Shown here piece by piece: positions 15,265-24,040 of a stretch of 46,156 nt of DNA (the stretch's first letter is position 1; each line of letters opens with the position of its first letter). A model generated the notes under the pieces. It was not told where the DNA came from. It worked only from the letters and a program-made list of their open reading frames with translations, and ran no database searches. Made by a program: the position numbers and the translations under genes. Source of the stretch: Lacticaseibacillus porcinae (GTDB taxonomy: Bacteria > Bacillota > Bacilli > Lactobacillales > Lactobacillaceae); assembly GCF_003946305.1 (NCBI RefSeq), contig NZ_RHNS01000023.1, positions 1-46,156 of the forward strand. Reading direction: 5' to 3'.

Positions 15265-15651
15265 CTAGCAGATCTTGTCGCCCATTGCTGCTTGCATGTC
15301 GGCAGTCAGCACGACGGGTTGGCTGACGTTCACAGCGCCATCTAAGATCCCGGAATCGTCGCGCAATACCAATGAGGCTTGTTGGAAGTCCAAGACCAAG
15401 CCATGGCCGAGGTACATTTCTTCTTCTTCACCGGTGGTCAAATTCAAGTCGCTATCGGTATCAAGGGTGATCGCATAATCCGCATCAGCCACTGGACTTT
15501 CAACGATTTGGAATTTATTCCCGATCGCACAAGTCCCACCGAGTTGAGAATACTTGCTGGAGCCGTCATCTAATGCCAAAAACAAGTGATCTTGATTCGT
15601 CGTATGATTCTTCAAATATTCAATTGCTGCTGGTTTGATTGAAATGTTCAT
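15265..15651 (-). CDS. Iron-sulfur cluster biosynthesis (IscA/HesB-like) family protein
   Basis: This 128-residue protein has the HesB/IscA-type fold (MNISIKPAAIEYLK, then beta strands). A-type carriers hold three Cys in C...CGC; here only Cys41 (GGTCAIG) and the C-terminal Cys128 remain, so it belongs to the divergent lactobacillar branch whose role is not known. The ATG at 15651 has GGAGG 6 nt upstream. It is monocistronic and stands between hsp20 and the DnaA-box region. Confidence 0.8.
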   Translation of the reverse strand: MNISIKPAAIEYLKNHTTNQDHLFLALDDGSSKYSQLGGTCAIGNKFQIVESPVADADYAITLDTDSDLNLTTGEEEEMYLGHGLVLDFQQASLVLRDDSGILDGAVNVSQPVVLTADMQAAMGDKIC

Positions 15652-15756
15652 AAGAGGCCTCCTATTAATTGTGCGCAACTCATTTACTAACATTAGTATA
15701 GCAAATCACCCACAATTTGTCAATCATGCACATCATGCACCAGTCATCCCCACCTT

Positions 15757-16106
15757 TTATCCACACGAGTGTATGTTCGCCCCCAAAATATTGTGTCGAG
15801 CTTTTTTCATGACACCAGATAATTGGGACGAAAAAATCAAGGGAATTATTTTATAAGCAGTATTATCCACAAGCTTCGTTTTCGCAATGATGACATTTTC
15901 AGACGCTGAATCCCGCGCCCCGCCTGGACGTACAGACGTTCGTTCGTTGTTAAATTTTCTTTATCCACAGGTTGTTCACATCTTGGGGAAAAACTCACCC
16001 ACACCCTTTCAGCCTAGTTATGAACAGTATCCACAGACTTATCCACAGGCTACGGTTGTGGTTATGCCCAATCACTATCCACACTTGACAAAATTTCGGT
16101 GGATAA
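15757..16106. other. DnaA-box cluster in a gene-free region
   Basis: Four exact TTATCCACA boxes start at 15757, 15863, 15961 and 16039. One-mismatch boxes start at 16027 (GTATCCACA), 16075 (CTATCCACA) and, on the minus strand, at 16098-16106 (TTATCCACC). A weaker TTGTTCACA lies at 15972. All are within 350 bp of a 500-bp region (15652-16150) that has no gene. An AT-rich patch (15844-15855) lies just before the second box. The spacing of adjacent boxes at 15961/15972 and 16027/16039 (11-12 bp, about one helical turn) suits cooperative DnaA binding. Confidence 0.8.
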
Positions 16107-16110
16107 CTGT

Positions 16111-16144
16111 AAAAAAATACCCTCAACGGTTAAACGTTGAGGGT
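16111..16144 (-). terminator. Terminator of htrA
   Basis: ACCCTCAACG (16119-16128) pairs perfectly with CGTTGAGGGT (16135-16144), and seven A at 16111-16117 give a T-run on the minus strand just after the htrA stop codon. Confidence 0.88.
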
Positions 16145-16150
16145 CTCTCA

Positions 16151-17575
16151 CTAATTGGAGCTAGACGTACTTGAATCAGAGCTCGACAAGTTGTCGGTAG
16201 TTTCGGTCAGCTTCACATTAGCAGTTTTCTTAGTGCCTTGGTGGTAATACGTGATCTTCACAGTGTCGTTGACGCTGTGTTTGTAAAGCGCTGTGCGTAA
16301 GTCTGCCACACCTGTGACTTTATCTGAATCGATGCCGACGATCACATCATATTTAGATAAACCTGCAGACTTGGCAATGCTACCGCTAGTGAAGCCAGCG
16401 ATCACGGCGCCACCGGTAACACTAGTTGGCAACTTCAAAACAGAGCTTTGTTGACTGGCGGTGACACTGGATAAGTCGCGGATCTCAACCCCTAACGCTG
16501 GGCGCACGACTTTCCCATTTTCAACCAGTTGATTGATGATGGAAACCACTTCGTTACTTGGAATGGCAAAGCCCATCCCTTCGATCGTCGCTGTTGAAGA
16601 ATCAGAGCTCGAGCTTGACAGCTTCATGGAGTTGATCCCGATCACTTGACCAGACAAGTTGATCAAAGGCCCACCAGAGTTCCCAGAGTTGATCGCAGCA
16701 TCAGTTTGAATAACTGTTTCTTGACCGACAGTTTGGTTGGTATCTTCATCAGTCACATCAACCGTTCGGCTAGTGGCACTGACGATCCCTTGAGTAACCG
16801 AAGAAGCATATTGAGATCCTAGCGGTGACCCGATCGCCAGTACCGTTTGGCCTGCTTGTAAGGCGCTAGAATCCCCGAAGCTGGCTACTGTGGTGACTTT
16901 ATCAGCAGAAATAGACAATACTGCTAAATCAGTGGTGGCATCGGTGCCGACTTTCTTCGCTGTTAACTTCGTGCCATCAGATAAAATGACTTCCAAGGCA
17001 TCAGAGTCTTCAACCACGTGGTTATTGGTGACGATATAGGCTTTGCCGTCTTTCTTTTGGTAAATGACCCCTGAACCTTCAGAATATTCTTCAAGATCTG
17101 ATGAATCAGAGGAACTTGAGGAATTCGAAGAACTGGAATTGCCGCTCGTTGTCGCGCCACTGGTAGTGTCAGCGCCTGACGAATCAGAGCCGTAACTGGA
17201 TGAACCACTAGAATTGCTAGAACCGAAATAATCGCTCCAGTCATCCAAACCACTAGAAGTGCTTTGGGCTTTTTGCAAGTTGACCACAGAAACCACCGCA
17301 TTTTTGACTTTGGCTGCGGCAGTGGTACTTGAATTCGATTCTTTAACGGAAACGTTGGACACTTTGGTCGTGCCGGCTTTTTGCGACGTAGAGGTGACAC
17401 CTAATGAAGATTCGGCTGCGTTTTTCAAGCCGTAATACGCCGCCCCGCCTCCGACACCACCCCCAATCACCGCAGCAACAACGGCGACAATGGCAGTTTG
17501 CTTCAAGCCGTGATTCGGCTTTTGTGGTTTTTGGTCAGGTTGTTGTTCCTGAAAGTTGTGTGATTGATTATCCAT
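16151..17575 (-). CDS. htrA: HtrA/DegP-type serine protease
   Basis: This 474-residue surface quality-control protease has a short cytoplasmic start, one membrane anchor (about 27-50), a trypsin-like domain and a C-terminal PDZ domain (about 355-455). The catalytic triad is visible: His186 (TNNHVV), Asp216 (TTDLAVL) and Ser300 (GNSGGPL). It would degrade misfolded exported proteins. A Ser-rich, low-complexity insert (about 104-160) lies between the anchor and the catalytic core, and the tail is also Ser-rich, so the protein is probably extended through the wall. GGAGG precedes the ATG. It follows the wal operon but is separated by a terminator, so it has its own promoter. The rlmH gene usually found next to htrA in this group is absent. 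Confidence 0.95.
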   Translation of the reverse strand: MDNQSHNFQEQQPDQKPQKPNHGLKQTAIVAVVAAVIGGGVGGGAAYYGLKNAAESSLGVTSTSQKAGTTKVSNVSVKESNSSTTAAAKVKNAVVSVVNLQKAQSTSSGLDDWSDYFGSSNSSGSSSYGSDSSGADTTSGATTSGNSSSSNSSSSSDSSDLEEYSEGSGVIYQKKDGKAYIVTNNHVVEDSDALEVILSDGTKLTAKKVGTDATTDLAVLSISADKVTTVASFGDSSALQAGQTVLAIGSPLGSQYASSVTQGIVSATSRTVDVTDEDTNQTVGQETVIQTDAAINSGNSGGPLINLSGQVIGINSMKLSSSSSDSSTATIEGMGFAIPSNEVVSIINQLVENGKVVRPALGVEIRDLSSVTASQQSSVLKLPTSVTGGAVIAGFTSGSIAKSAGLSKYDVIVGIDSDKVTGVADLRTALYKHSVNDTVKITYYHQGTKKTANVKLTETTDNLSSSDSSTSSSN

Positions 17576-17712
17576 AACCTAATCCTCCAATCGAATCGTT
17601 CTTGTTTACACTATCAATATTACAAAGTGGATTTGATGAAATTATGACCTTTTTGCGGAAAAGTCCTGAAACCGTGATCCGACGTTCTCATTTAGCGCCT
17701 TAGAAGCAACAA

Positions 17713-17740
17713 AGCGGCTTGACCGACTGGCCAAACCGCT
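17713..17740 (-). terminator. Terminator at the end of the wal operon
   Basis: AGCGGTTTG pairs with CAAGCCGCT on the minus strand (17713-17721 with 17732-17740, one G-T pair), followed by TTTGTTG. It lies between walJ and htrA. Confidence 0.65.
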
Positions 17741-17788
17741 CCTGTGGCTACTTTAATTATGCAAGCTTAGGGTCACTGGGGTCAAATT

Positions 17789-18598
17789 CTACACCGTAAA
17801 CATCGCATCAGCGACCGCCGGGTCAGTATCATAAATATCAAAATCACGCCCGACTGGTAACCCTTGTTCCTTCAACATATTGGCGACAGTGATGTGGGCC
17901 AAGGCTTTGATGTTGTTATGTGGGGATAAATGTCCTAAGTATACCCGCTTGGTGCGCGTGCCGATCACATCCATGATCGCATTAGCGCCATCTTCATTTG
18001 ATAAATGCCCAGTATCGCTTAAAATGCGCTGCTTCAACGGCCAAGGATAAGGGCCCATCCGCAACATTTCCACATCATGATTACATTCCATCACATAAGC
18101 ATCAGCATCTCGGATGGTCCCGGCGACGCGATCAGACACATAACCCGTATCGGTGACAATGGCAAAGGCTTTGTCATCGTGATGGACTTGGTAAAACTGT
18201 GCTTGCGCCGCATCATGAGACACGCCGAAAGCTTCGATGTCCATATCCCCTAAACTCAAGGTTTGACCAGGCTCGATCAATTGCACTTGATCAGCAGGCA
18301 ACTTCCCGATCGTTTGCGGCAACGCTTCTAAGGTCAACTGGTTGGCGTATAACGTGATATTTGGATAACGCCGAGTCAACACCCCGACACCTTTAGAATG
18401 ATCGCTATGTTCATGGGTCAAAAACAAACTGTCGACATCTTTTAAATCGCGGCCGACACTTTGCATCAGCGCTTGAAGTTTTTTCCCGGAAAAGCCGGCA
18501 TCGATCAAAATATGATGTTGCGGGGTTTCAATATAAGTTGCATTCCCTGAACTAGAGCTCGCCAACACACTGACGCGCATCCCAAAATCTTCTGTCAC
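17789..18598 (-). CDS. walJ: WalJ (YycJ) metallo-beta-lactamase fold hydrolase
   Basis: This 269-residue MBL-fold protein has the metal-binding motif THEHSDH near residue 60 and further His/Asp ligands downstream (TDTGYVSD, GHLSNEDG, GHLSPHN). In Gram-positive bacteria the WalJ protein is a nuclease-type MBL enzyme linked to coordination of cell division with DNA replication. The start is GTG at 18598, with AGAGGAC about 9 nt upstream; a downstream ATG lacks a ribosome site. It is 12 bp after walI in the same operon and is the last gene before the operon terminator. Confidence 0.92.
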   Translation of the reverse strand: MTEDFGMRVSVLASSSSGNATYIETPQHHILIDAGFSGKKLQALMQSVGRDLKDVDSLFLTHEHSDHSKGVGVLTRRYPNITLYANQLTLEALPQTIGKLPADQVQLIEPGQTLSLGDMDIEAFGVSHDAAQAQFYQVHHDDKAFAIVTDTGYVSDRVAGTIRDADAYVMECNHDVEMLRMGPYPWPLKQRILSDTGHLSNEDGANAIMDVIGTRTKRVYLGHLSPHNNIKALAHITVANMLKEQGLPVGRDFDIYDTDPAVADAMFTV

Positions 18599-18610
18599 TA
18601 AATTAGTCCT

Positions 18611-19408
18611 CTATTCCTCATTGGTACGATCTTTCATGACCGTTTTGGTGATCGCGTTTAACTTCTTAATGGTAACACTTTTGGCGCCTTGATTTTGAAC
18701 GCCGACAAACCAGGTTGGCACATAAACCGTACTACCTTTGGTGTCGAGCAAGTAATTATAAGCCAGCTCGACCCAATCGACTTTCGCCCCATTGGCAATT
18801 TCATTATCTTTGTACAAGGTGACCACGGCATCGCGAGCAGAAGTCAACTCGACATTACTTTTCAAAACTGACATTTTAGCAATGTACGTCTGCTTGTAAG
18901 ATACTAATTTGTTGTTGTTGACGGTCATGGTGATTTGCGCGCGTTTGTCATAGATCTTGTGGCCTTGGATCTGTTGGCAAAAAACATACGTATTGCTGGA
19001 AGACAAACTTTCAGCATATTGATATTGATTGCCAAACATCACATTAGACGAGCTTTGCAGCCACTTTTTCAAGGTGGCGACAGCATGGGCTTTTTTCACC
19101 ACGATCGGTGAATTCAAATTACTGGTCAAAGTCCCATTGGCAAAGCTCAAGGTTTGCCCTAGCAACTGCTCACGATTGTTATAAAGGGCCGTGTTTGCTT
19201 GAGAGGCCAAATACCCGCCAGTTGGGGTTTTTGTCGACAAACTCGGCAATTTGATCTGGTCGCGTTGAATATCAGCGACAATTTCACCTGTGGTTGATTC
19301 ACTAACTGCTTGATCGACGGCTTGGCTTTGATAGAAGCTGATCCCTAAGAAAATATTCACTGCGGCAAATACGATCAAAAAGATCCATTCGATGCGTCTA
19401 AAATCCAT
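18611..19408 (-). CDS. walI: WalI (YycI) regulator of WalK
   Basis: This 265-residue protein has one N-terminal transmembrane helix (about residues 8-27) after the start MDFRRIEWIF, and an extracytoplasmic domain of the YycH/YycI fold. In Bacillus WalI and WalH form a complex with the sensor kinase WalK through the membrane helices and hold it inactive. AGGAGG precedes the ATG. It is 11 bp after walH in the operon. The identification rests on order and the characteristic N-terminal helix, since these proteins are poorly conserved. Confidence 0.88.
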   Translation of the reverse strand: MDFRRIEWIFLIVFAAVNIFLGISFYQSQAVDQAVSESTTGEIVADIQRDQIKLPSLSTKTPTGGYLASQANTALYNNREQLLGQTLSFANGTLTSNLNSPIVVKKAHAVATLKKWLQSSSNVMFGNQYQYAESLSSSNTYVFCQQIQGHKIYDKRAQITMTVNNNKLVSYKQTYIAKMSVLKSNVELTSARDAVVTLYKDNEIANGAKVDWVELAYNYLLDTKGSTVYVPTWFVGVQNQGAKSVTIKKLNAITKTVMKDRTNEE

Positions 19409-19419
19409 GGGTTCACCTC

Positions 19420-20781
19420 CTATTGTTGTTCATGCGCGACAGCCGACGTCGCGGCACTGGCTTGCTTATCTGCGTCAGGGCCTAACCACTTGGTGTATCG
19501 GCGATAACGCCCACCGATCTCCACATAATAAGTCGGCTTCAAATTGACGACTTGTGAGTTCTCATCTTGTTTGACCCAATGATAGCCTAGTGCAATATCT
19601 TCGATCGCCGATTCGTTGTACCCGACATTAGTGATGTGATCGATCACCGTTTGCGTCGTTGGCAACGTGGTTTTAGCTTGTGACGTTGGGATCGGTACGG
19701 TTAGGTTATTGGTGGAAAAATACATTTGCCGACCAGAATCAGTGTCCGCAACCGTCACGCGACCATAGTAATCGGCATTAAAAATCGGGATCCCTTGGGC
19801 CACTGAGCGAAAAGTCACCATCGACGTGGCTTTGGTGTAGCGATAATACCGCATACTATTCATCCCTAACAGGTCTAAATTGCTTAAAGCGGTGTAGGAT
19901 TTTTGTAAATTGGTTTTTAAACTAGCGGTATTGGTCGTTGCCGACGCATCATCAAATTGCATGACTTGTGTATCTTGATTCAAAGTCAAGCGATAATCAG
20001 TGCCTGCTGTGTATACCGTGTCAGAACCTAATTCGCGCGCATCAACAGTACTGGTTTGCGTCGCTGGCATCAATAACGACACATAGTGGTTAGCAGATTG
20101 TTGATCAAGCAAGTACACATAAGGTTGCACTTGGATCTCACTGGTGAAATCGGCGACTTGGCGACCATTGCTTAACCGCAACTCTTGGACATTGAAGCTG
20201 GTGGTTGTCGCCGCATCTACTTGCGCTTGGAGTTTTTGGACACTATGGGATTTCAAAGTCGCCGTGTGGATCGCGCGGGTGCGGTCATTGACAAATACCA
20301 TCGAATCGCGATGGGCATTTAAGTTGATGACGATCCGGTTGAAGTTAAAATTCGCGGCTTTGGCATCATCTTTAAACCAGTTACCATCAAACAACTGATA
20401 CGCCACGCTATCAGGATAAACCAGCTGTAAGGTATCGTTGCTTGCTAACAACGCGTTATATTCACTGGCGGTCAACTTACCACCAGAAGTCACTGTTTTC
20501 AGTTGCCAGTTCTTCACGGTGGTGCGCAAATCAGAGATCACATCATCATCTGGGGTGAACAACAGTTGCTTATTGTTGTCATGTTGATAATAAGCTTGCG
20601 TCGGCGCTAAAACAGTGCCGATGTTTTTGGTGGTGTCTTTATCAGACTTTTTCGTGACAGTAACGGCAGCTTGTTGATGGCCAAGGCGAGAAGGATTTTG
20701 CCAAATCACCCATGACAACACCAAACTCAAGGCGATCATTAAGATCAGGCCAATGCGTAATAACCAACCACTAAGCTTCAT
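19420..20781 (-). CDS. walH: WalH (YycH) regulator of WalK
   Basis: This is a 453-residue protein with a single membrane helix (about 5-24) and a large outer domain of mixed strands. Together with WalI it modulates WalK kinase activity. The ATG at 20781 is preferred, with GGAG about 9 nt upstream; the in-frame ATG at 20790 touches that GGAG directly and could not use it. The chosen start overlaps the end of walK by 11 bp, as usual for this operon. Sequence conservation is low, so the assignment leans on position between walK and walI. Confidence 0.88.
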   Translation of the reverse strand: MKLSGWLLRIGLILMIALSLVLSWVIWQNPSRLGHQQAAVTVTKKSDKDTTKNIGTVLAPTQAYYQHDNNKQLLFTPDDDVISDLRTTVKNWQLKTVTSGGKLTASEYNALLASNDTLQLVYPDSVAYQLFDGNWFKDDAKAANFNFNRIVINLNAHRDSMVFVNDRTRAIHTATLKSHSVQKLQAQVDAATTTSFNVQELRLSNGRQVADFTSEIQVQPYVYLLDQQSANHYVSLLMPATQTSTVDARELGSDTVYTAGTDYRLTLNQDTQVMQFDDASATTNTASLKTNLQKSYTALSNLDLLGMNSMRYYRYTKATSMVTFRSVAQGIPIFNADYYGRVTVADTDSGRQMYFSTNNLTVPIPTSQAKTTLPTTQTVIDHITNVGYNESAIEDIALGYHWVKQDENSQVVNLKPTYYVEIGGRYRRYTKWLGPDADKQASAATSAVAHEQQ

Positions 20782-22675
20782 CCCAATCATCTCCTTCGTC
20801 TAATGGTTCATAAGGCAAGGATATATAGAAGGTACTGCCTTTGCCTTCTTGTGAATCGACCCAAATACGACCACCGAGGGCTTCAACCACTTCTTTAGAA
20901 ATCGCCAAACCAAGCCCAGTCCCACCTTGTTGACGAGAACGCGCTTTGTCGACGCGATAGAAGCGGTCAAAGACTTTACCGATATCTTTTCTTGGGATCC
21001 CCAAACCTTGATCAGTGATCGATAAAATCACATGGTTATGAGTTTCCACTAAGCGAGCGGTAATGGTGCCACCTTCTGGGGAATATTTGATCGCGTTGTT
21101 CATGATGTTATCGACCACTTGCATGAACTTATCTTGATCCACTTCCACCCACAAATCGCGCTTGGTGATCTCACGTTTGATCACATATTGCTTTTTGCGA
21201 CTAGATGGCAAAGGTTGTACGCGGTTGTTATCAGAACCGGCTGCTTCATTATCAGTTTTAAACATCATGTCGAAGCGGTCCAAAATGTAATTAAAGAACT
21301 CATTTAAGTTGATGGTTTCAAGTTCGATTTTCGACGTCCCAGAATCCATTCGTGACAAACTCAGCAAATCGTTGATCATCCGGATCATCCGGTCGGTTTC
21401 TTCTTGCGTGACTTTCAAAAACTGCGGGGCGATTTCAGGATCTTTCCACGCCCCATCATTTAACGCTTCAATATAAGAGCGCATCGACGTCAATGGCGTC
21501 CGCAACTCATGGGAGACATTGGACACGAATTCGCGGCGTTCGCGTTCGTTTTTCTGTTGTTCGGTGACATCATGAAGCACTGCCACTAACCCTGAAATAA
21601 AGCCAGTTTCCCGCTGGATCAACGAGAAATCGACCCGTAAGATCAAGTCATGGTCGCTTTGTTGGGAGAAGTCCAGCAGCAGTTCTTCTTGATTCTCCAA
21701 CAAATCACGCAAAGTGTAATCTTTGACGATGTTCAACAACTTTAAAATCGACAATCCGATCACATCTTCGTTGCGAGTGTTGAGCATTTCCAGTGCTGTT
21801 TCGTTGATAATGATGACATTCCCACGACGATCAGTGGCAATGACCCCGTCAGTCATATGCGCAAGCACTGAATCCAGCCGCCGCCGTTCAGCTTCACTCG
21901 CCTCTTGCGCTTCTTCAACGCGGACTGACAAGTTGTTGACGGCAACGGCTAATTGACCGAGTTCATCTTGGCCGTAAATGCGGACTTGTCCAGAATAATC
22001 ACCACGCGCCATGCGAATGGCTTGTTTCTTCATTTCATCGATCGGCCGTGTGATCGCGCGGGCAATGACAATGGCTAAAATTGCAGCTAACAACCCAGCG
22101 ATCAGCGAAGCAAACAAGAAGATCCTGACGATTTTATTGATGTTTGAATAAACCGTGTCCATTGACGCGGAAATGACGATCGCCCCGATGACAGAACTCC
22201 CGTCACCAGTGGCATTAGGGTTTTTCAACGGAATGATTTTGGAATACGTTGAGCCTGTGGCACTCCCATATTGGAAGCCTTCAAAGATCTGGCCGTTATA
22301 CAATACCGACTTCACATTTCCGGAAGCAGATTTTTGCCCGACGTCTGATTGGTCGTTGATATTGGAGTTTGCGCGGATCGTTCCTTTGGCATCGACAACT
22401 TGTAACTCAGCAGAATTGGCGATTTCCGCTTGTGAAATCGTGGTTTTGATATCTGAGTTGGCGGTGCTGGTATCCGTCCGCAGTAAATCTGTTTCTAACT
22501 TGTTTTGAATATAGGTATCCACATTCAAGCTAGTTTTGAAGGTTTCAATATTTTGCTGTTCCAATGACCGCACAAAATACGCGCCAATGAGCTCCACTGT
22601 CACTAACAGCAACAAGATAAACACAAGCGCGATTTTAAAATGGATCGATTGGAAAAAGCGGATCTTTTTATTCAT
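20771..22675 (-). CDS. walK: Cell-wall sensor histidine kinase WalK
   Basis: This 634-residue kinase has two membrane helices (about 13-34 and 183-206) enclosing an extracellular sensor domain of about 150 residues, then HAMP (207-260), PAS (263-372), the dimerisation helix with His389 in FVSNVSHELRTPLTS, and the ATPase domain with NNAIKYSPEGG and DQGLGIP. It phosphorylates WalR and controls cell-wall hydrolases. AGGAG precedes the ATG. Unlike the usual operon, where walR and walK nearly touch, 393 bp rich in inverted repeats lie between them. WalH overlaps its end. Confidence 0.96.
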   Translation of the reverse strand: MNKKIRFFQSIHFKIALVFILLLLVTVELIGAYFVRSLEQQNIETFKTSLNVDTYIQNKLETDLLRTDTSTANSDIKTTISQAEIANSAELQVVDAKGTIRANSNINDQSDVGQKSASGNVKSVLYNGQIFEGFQYGSATGSTYSKIIPLKNPNATGDGSSVIGAIVISASMDTVYSNINKIVRIFLFASLIAGLLAAILAIVIARAITRPIDEMKKQAIRMARGDYSGQVRIYGQDELGQLAVAVNNLSVRVEEAQEASEAERRRLDSVLAHMTDGVIATDRRGNVIIINETALEMLNTRNEDVIGLSILKLLNIVKDYTLRDLLENQEELLLDFSQQSDHDLILRVDFSLIQRETGFISGLVAVLHDVTEQQKNERERREFVSNVSHELRTPLTSMRSYIEALNDGAWKDPEIAPQFLKVTQEETDRMIRMINDLLSLSRMDSGTSKIELETINLNEFFNYILDRFDMMFKTDNEAAGSDNNRVQPLPSSRKKQYVIKREITKRDLWVEVDQDKFMQVVDNIMNNAIKYSPEGGTITARLVETHNHVILSITDQGLGIPRKDIGKVFDRFYRVDKARSRQQGGTGLGLAISKEVVEALGGRIWVDSQEGKGSTFYISLPYEPLDEGDDWDEA

Positions 22676-22699
22676 TGGAACTCCTAAAGATGAATGGCG

Positions 22700-22886
22700 T
22701 GCAGTCAGTCAAAAACTCCAGCTGGCTCGTGTGGTCGTCATAAGGGTCCTCAGCCGAACTAACTTTGATCATTCGCGATGCTCATGATCAAAGTGGATTT
22801 CGACTTGCGGTTTTGCGTAAGCGATAAATCGCTAACGCAAATCTCATGACGACCACACGGCCAGCCTCCGTCTTTGACTGACTGCA
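22700..22886. repeat. Large cloverleaf-like inverted repeat inside the walR-walK gap (element B)
   Basis: The outer stem is built of perfect blocks: 22700-22713 with 22873-22886 (14 bp), 22721-22726 with 22860-22865 (6 bp) and 22729-22741 with 22846-22858 (13 bp). Inside are two complete hairpins, 22762-22772 with 22784-22794 (11 bp) and 22812-22825 with 22828-22841 (TTTGCGT-a-GCGAT type arms). The whole folds as a three-armed structure of 187 bp. It has no reading frame, and target-site duplications are not evident. Confidence 0.75.
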
Positions 22887-22901
22887 ATCATTGCGACGAT
22901 T

Positions 22902-23028
22902 CGTGATGTTTCAAATCACGTCTCAAGTGTTGATCTCCGCAAGCAGTCAACTCATGTTTAAATTTGAAAACGGAAGTTGGCCGCGTCGCACGTGGTGAGC
23001 CAACTGGAGTGTTCAAATTTATACTGCT
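22902..23028. repeat. Second nested inverted repeat in the walR-walK gap (element D)
   Basis: A small hairpin (CGTGAT 22902-22907 with ATCACG 22915-22920) is followed by a nested stem: AGCAGT 22942-22947 with ACTGCT 23023-23028, TAAATTTGAA 22959-22968 with TTCAAATTTA 23012-23021, and AGTTGGC 22975-22981 with GCCAACT 22999-23005. On the minus strand it would form right after the walR terminator. Confidence 0.65.
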
Positions 23029-23029
23029 A

Positions 23030-23058
23030 GCTAAAAGAGCAGGACACGCATGTCCTGC
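23030..23058 (-). terminator. Terminator between walR and walK
   Basis: GCAGGACA (23039-23046) pairs perfectly with TGTCCTGC (23051-23058). On the minus strand it is followed by TCTTTTAG. It begins 10 bp after the walR stop codon, so a fraction of transcripts should end before walK. Confidence 0.65.
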
Positions 23059-23068
23059 CCTAAGCGAT

Positions 23069-23779
23069 TTATTCAGCATCTGGGTTGCGTAAATAATAAC
23101 CCACGCCACGCCGCGTCACTAACCATTCTGGATGTGATGGGGCGTCTTCGATTTTTTCACGGAGGCGGCGGACCGTCACATCAACAGTGCGGACATCGCC
23201 GAAGTAATCATAACCCCAAACGGTTTGCAACAAATGTTCCCGCGTCATCACTTGACCTAAGTGACGGGCCAAATAATGCAACAATTCAAATTCGCGGTTA
23301 GTTAATTCGATTTTTTCACCACGTTTAGAGACAGTGTACGCATCAGGATGAATGGTCAAATCACCGACAGTGAGGTCTTTGTTCTCATCGTCTGGTTCTT
23401 GTGCTTGTTGCACCGCAGATTGGCGACGTAAGTTTGCTTTGACCCGCGCCACTAATTCGCGGTTAGAAAATGGCTTGGTGACATAGTCGTCAGCACCAAG
23501 TTCCAACCCTAAGACTTTATCGATTTCAGAGTCTTTGGCTGTCAACATAATAATTGGCGTATCGCGATCTTTGCGGACTTGCCGCGCCACTTCCAAGCCG
23601 TCGATTTTAGGTAACATCAAGTCCAAGATGATCAAATCTGGATCTTCTTCTTGAACTTTGGCTAATGCTTCTTCGCCGTCGTATGCGGTAACGACTTCGT
23701 AGCCTTCTTTAGTTAAATTGAATTTCACGATATCAGAGATGGGTTTTTCATCATCAACCACTAGGATCTTCTTTGCCAT
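23069..23779 (-). CDS. walR: Cell-wall response regulator WalR
   Basis: This 236-residue OmpR-type regulator has a receiver with the acidic pair Asp9/Asp10, phosphorylated Asp53 (LIILDLMLP), a Thr/Lys pair near 80 and 102, and a C-terminal winged helix (about 130-230) ending in [28 protein letters not shown]. It is the essential regulator of peptidoglycan hydrolase genes in low-GC Gram-positive bacteria. AGGAGGG precedes the ATG by 8 nt, and a good sigma-A promoter lies about 40 bp upstream. It is the first gene of the wal operon but is followed by a terminator-like hairpin. Confidence 0.97.
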   Translation of the reverse strand: MAKKILVVDDEKPISDIVKFNLTKEGYEVVTAYDGEEALAKVQEEDPDLIILDLMLPKIDGLEVARQVRKDRDTPIIMLTAKDSEIDKVLGLELGADDYVTKPFSNRELVARVKANLRRQSAVQQAQEPDDENKDLTVGDLTIHPDAYTVSKRGEKIELTNREFELLHYLARHLGQVMTREHLLQTVWGYDYFGDVRTVDVTVRRLREKIEDAPSHPEWLVTRRGVGYYLRNPDAE

Positions 23780-23816
23780 GCAATAGGCCCTCCTCAGGTT
23801 CGGTCATATTAACTCC

Positions 23817-23845
23817 ATTATAACGGTTTCTTGGCCGCGGGGCAA
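23817..23845 (-). promoter_or_regulatory. Promoter of the wal operon
   Basis: On the minus strand TATAAT (23817-23822) lies 17 bp after TTGCCC (23840-23845). The predicted start gives a leader of about 30 nt to the walR ATG. Confidence 0.7.
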
Positions 23846-23882
23846 AAAGCTTCTATCAATACGCGTATTCTTAAGCTTTTGC
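23842..23882. repeat. Inverted repeat upstream of the wal promoter
   Basis: GCAAAAAGCTT (23842-23852) faces AAGCTTTTGC (23873-23882) around the perfect 12-bp palindrome AATACGCGTATT (23858-23869). It overlaps the -35 box of walR, so it is either a regulator site or a terminator stopping transcription coming from the right. The next 150 bp (23883-24030) hold small hairpins (ACAAG/CTTGT at 23916-23931, TTCATC/GATGAA at 23981-23999, ATCAG/CTGAT at 24012-24026). Confidence 0.55.
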
Positions 23883-24040
23883 GGTTACGTCAAAAAGCGC
23901 TGAAAGCTTTGCGCGACAAGTGTTTGCTTGTGGCTGTACCGACAGGCGAAAATTAACTATCATTCACATCAGTATGAAGATTCATCGATTTCAGATGAAA
24001 GACTCTGCAACATCAGCGTATCTGATTTGTAAGTTAGCGA

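Noticed and set aside
15757-16106. Reading the DnaA-box cluster as the chromosomal origin oriC
   Set aside because: No dnaA, dnaN, rpmH or gyr genes are near, and the htrA-wal genes on its right run towards it instead of away. GC skew would settle it.
22155-22508. 117-codon plus-strand frame inside walK
   Set aside because: It is the antisense of the WalK sensor domain with no ribosome site.
22700-22886. Insertion sequence for element B
   Set aside because: It has no transposase frame and no visible target-site duplication; a non-autonomous miniature element remains possible but is not shown.
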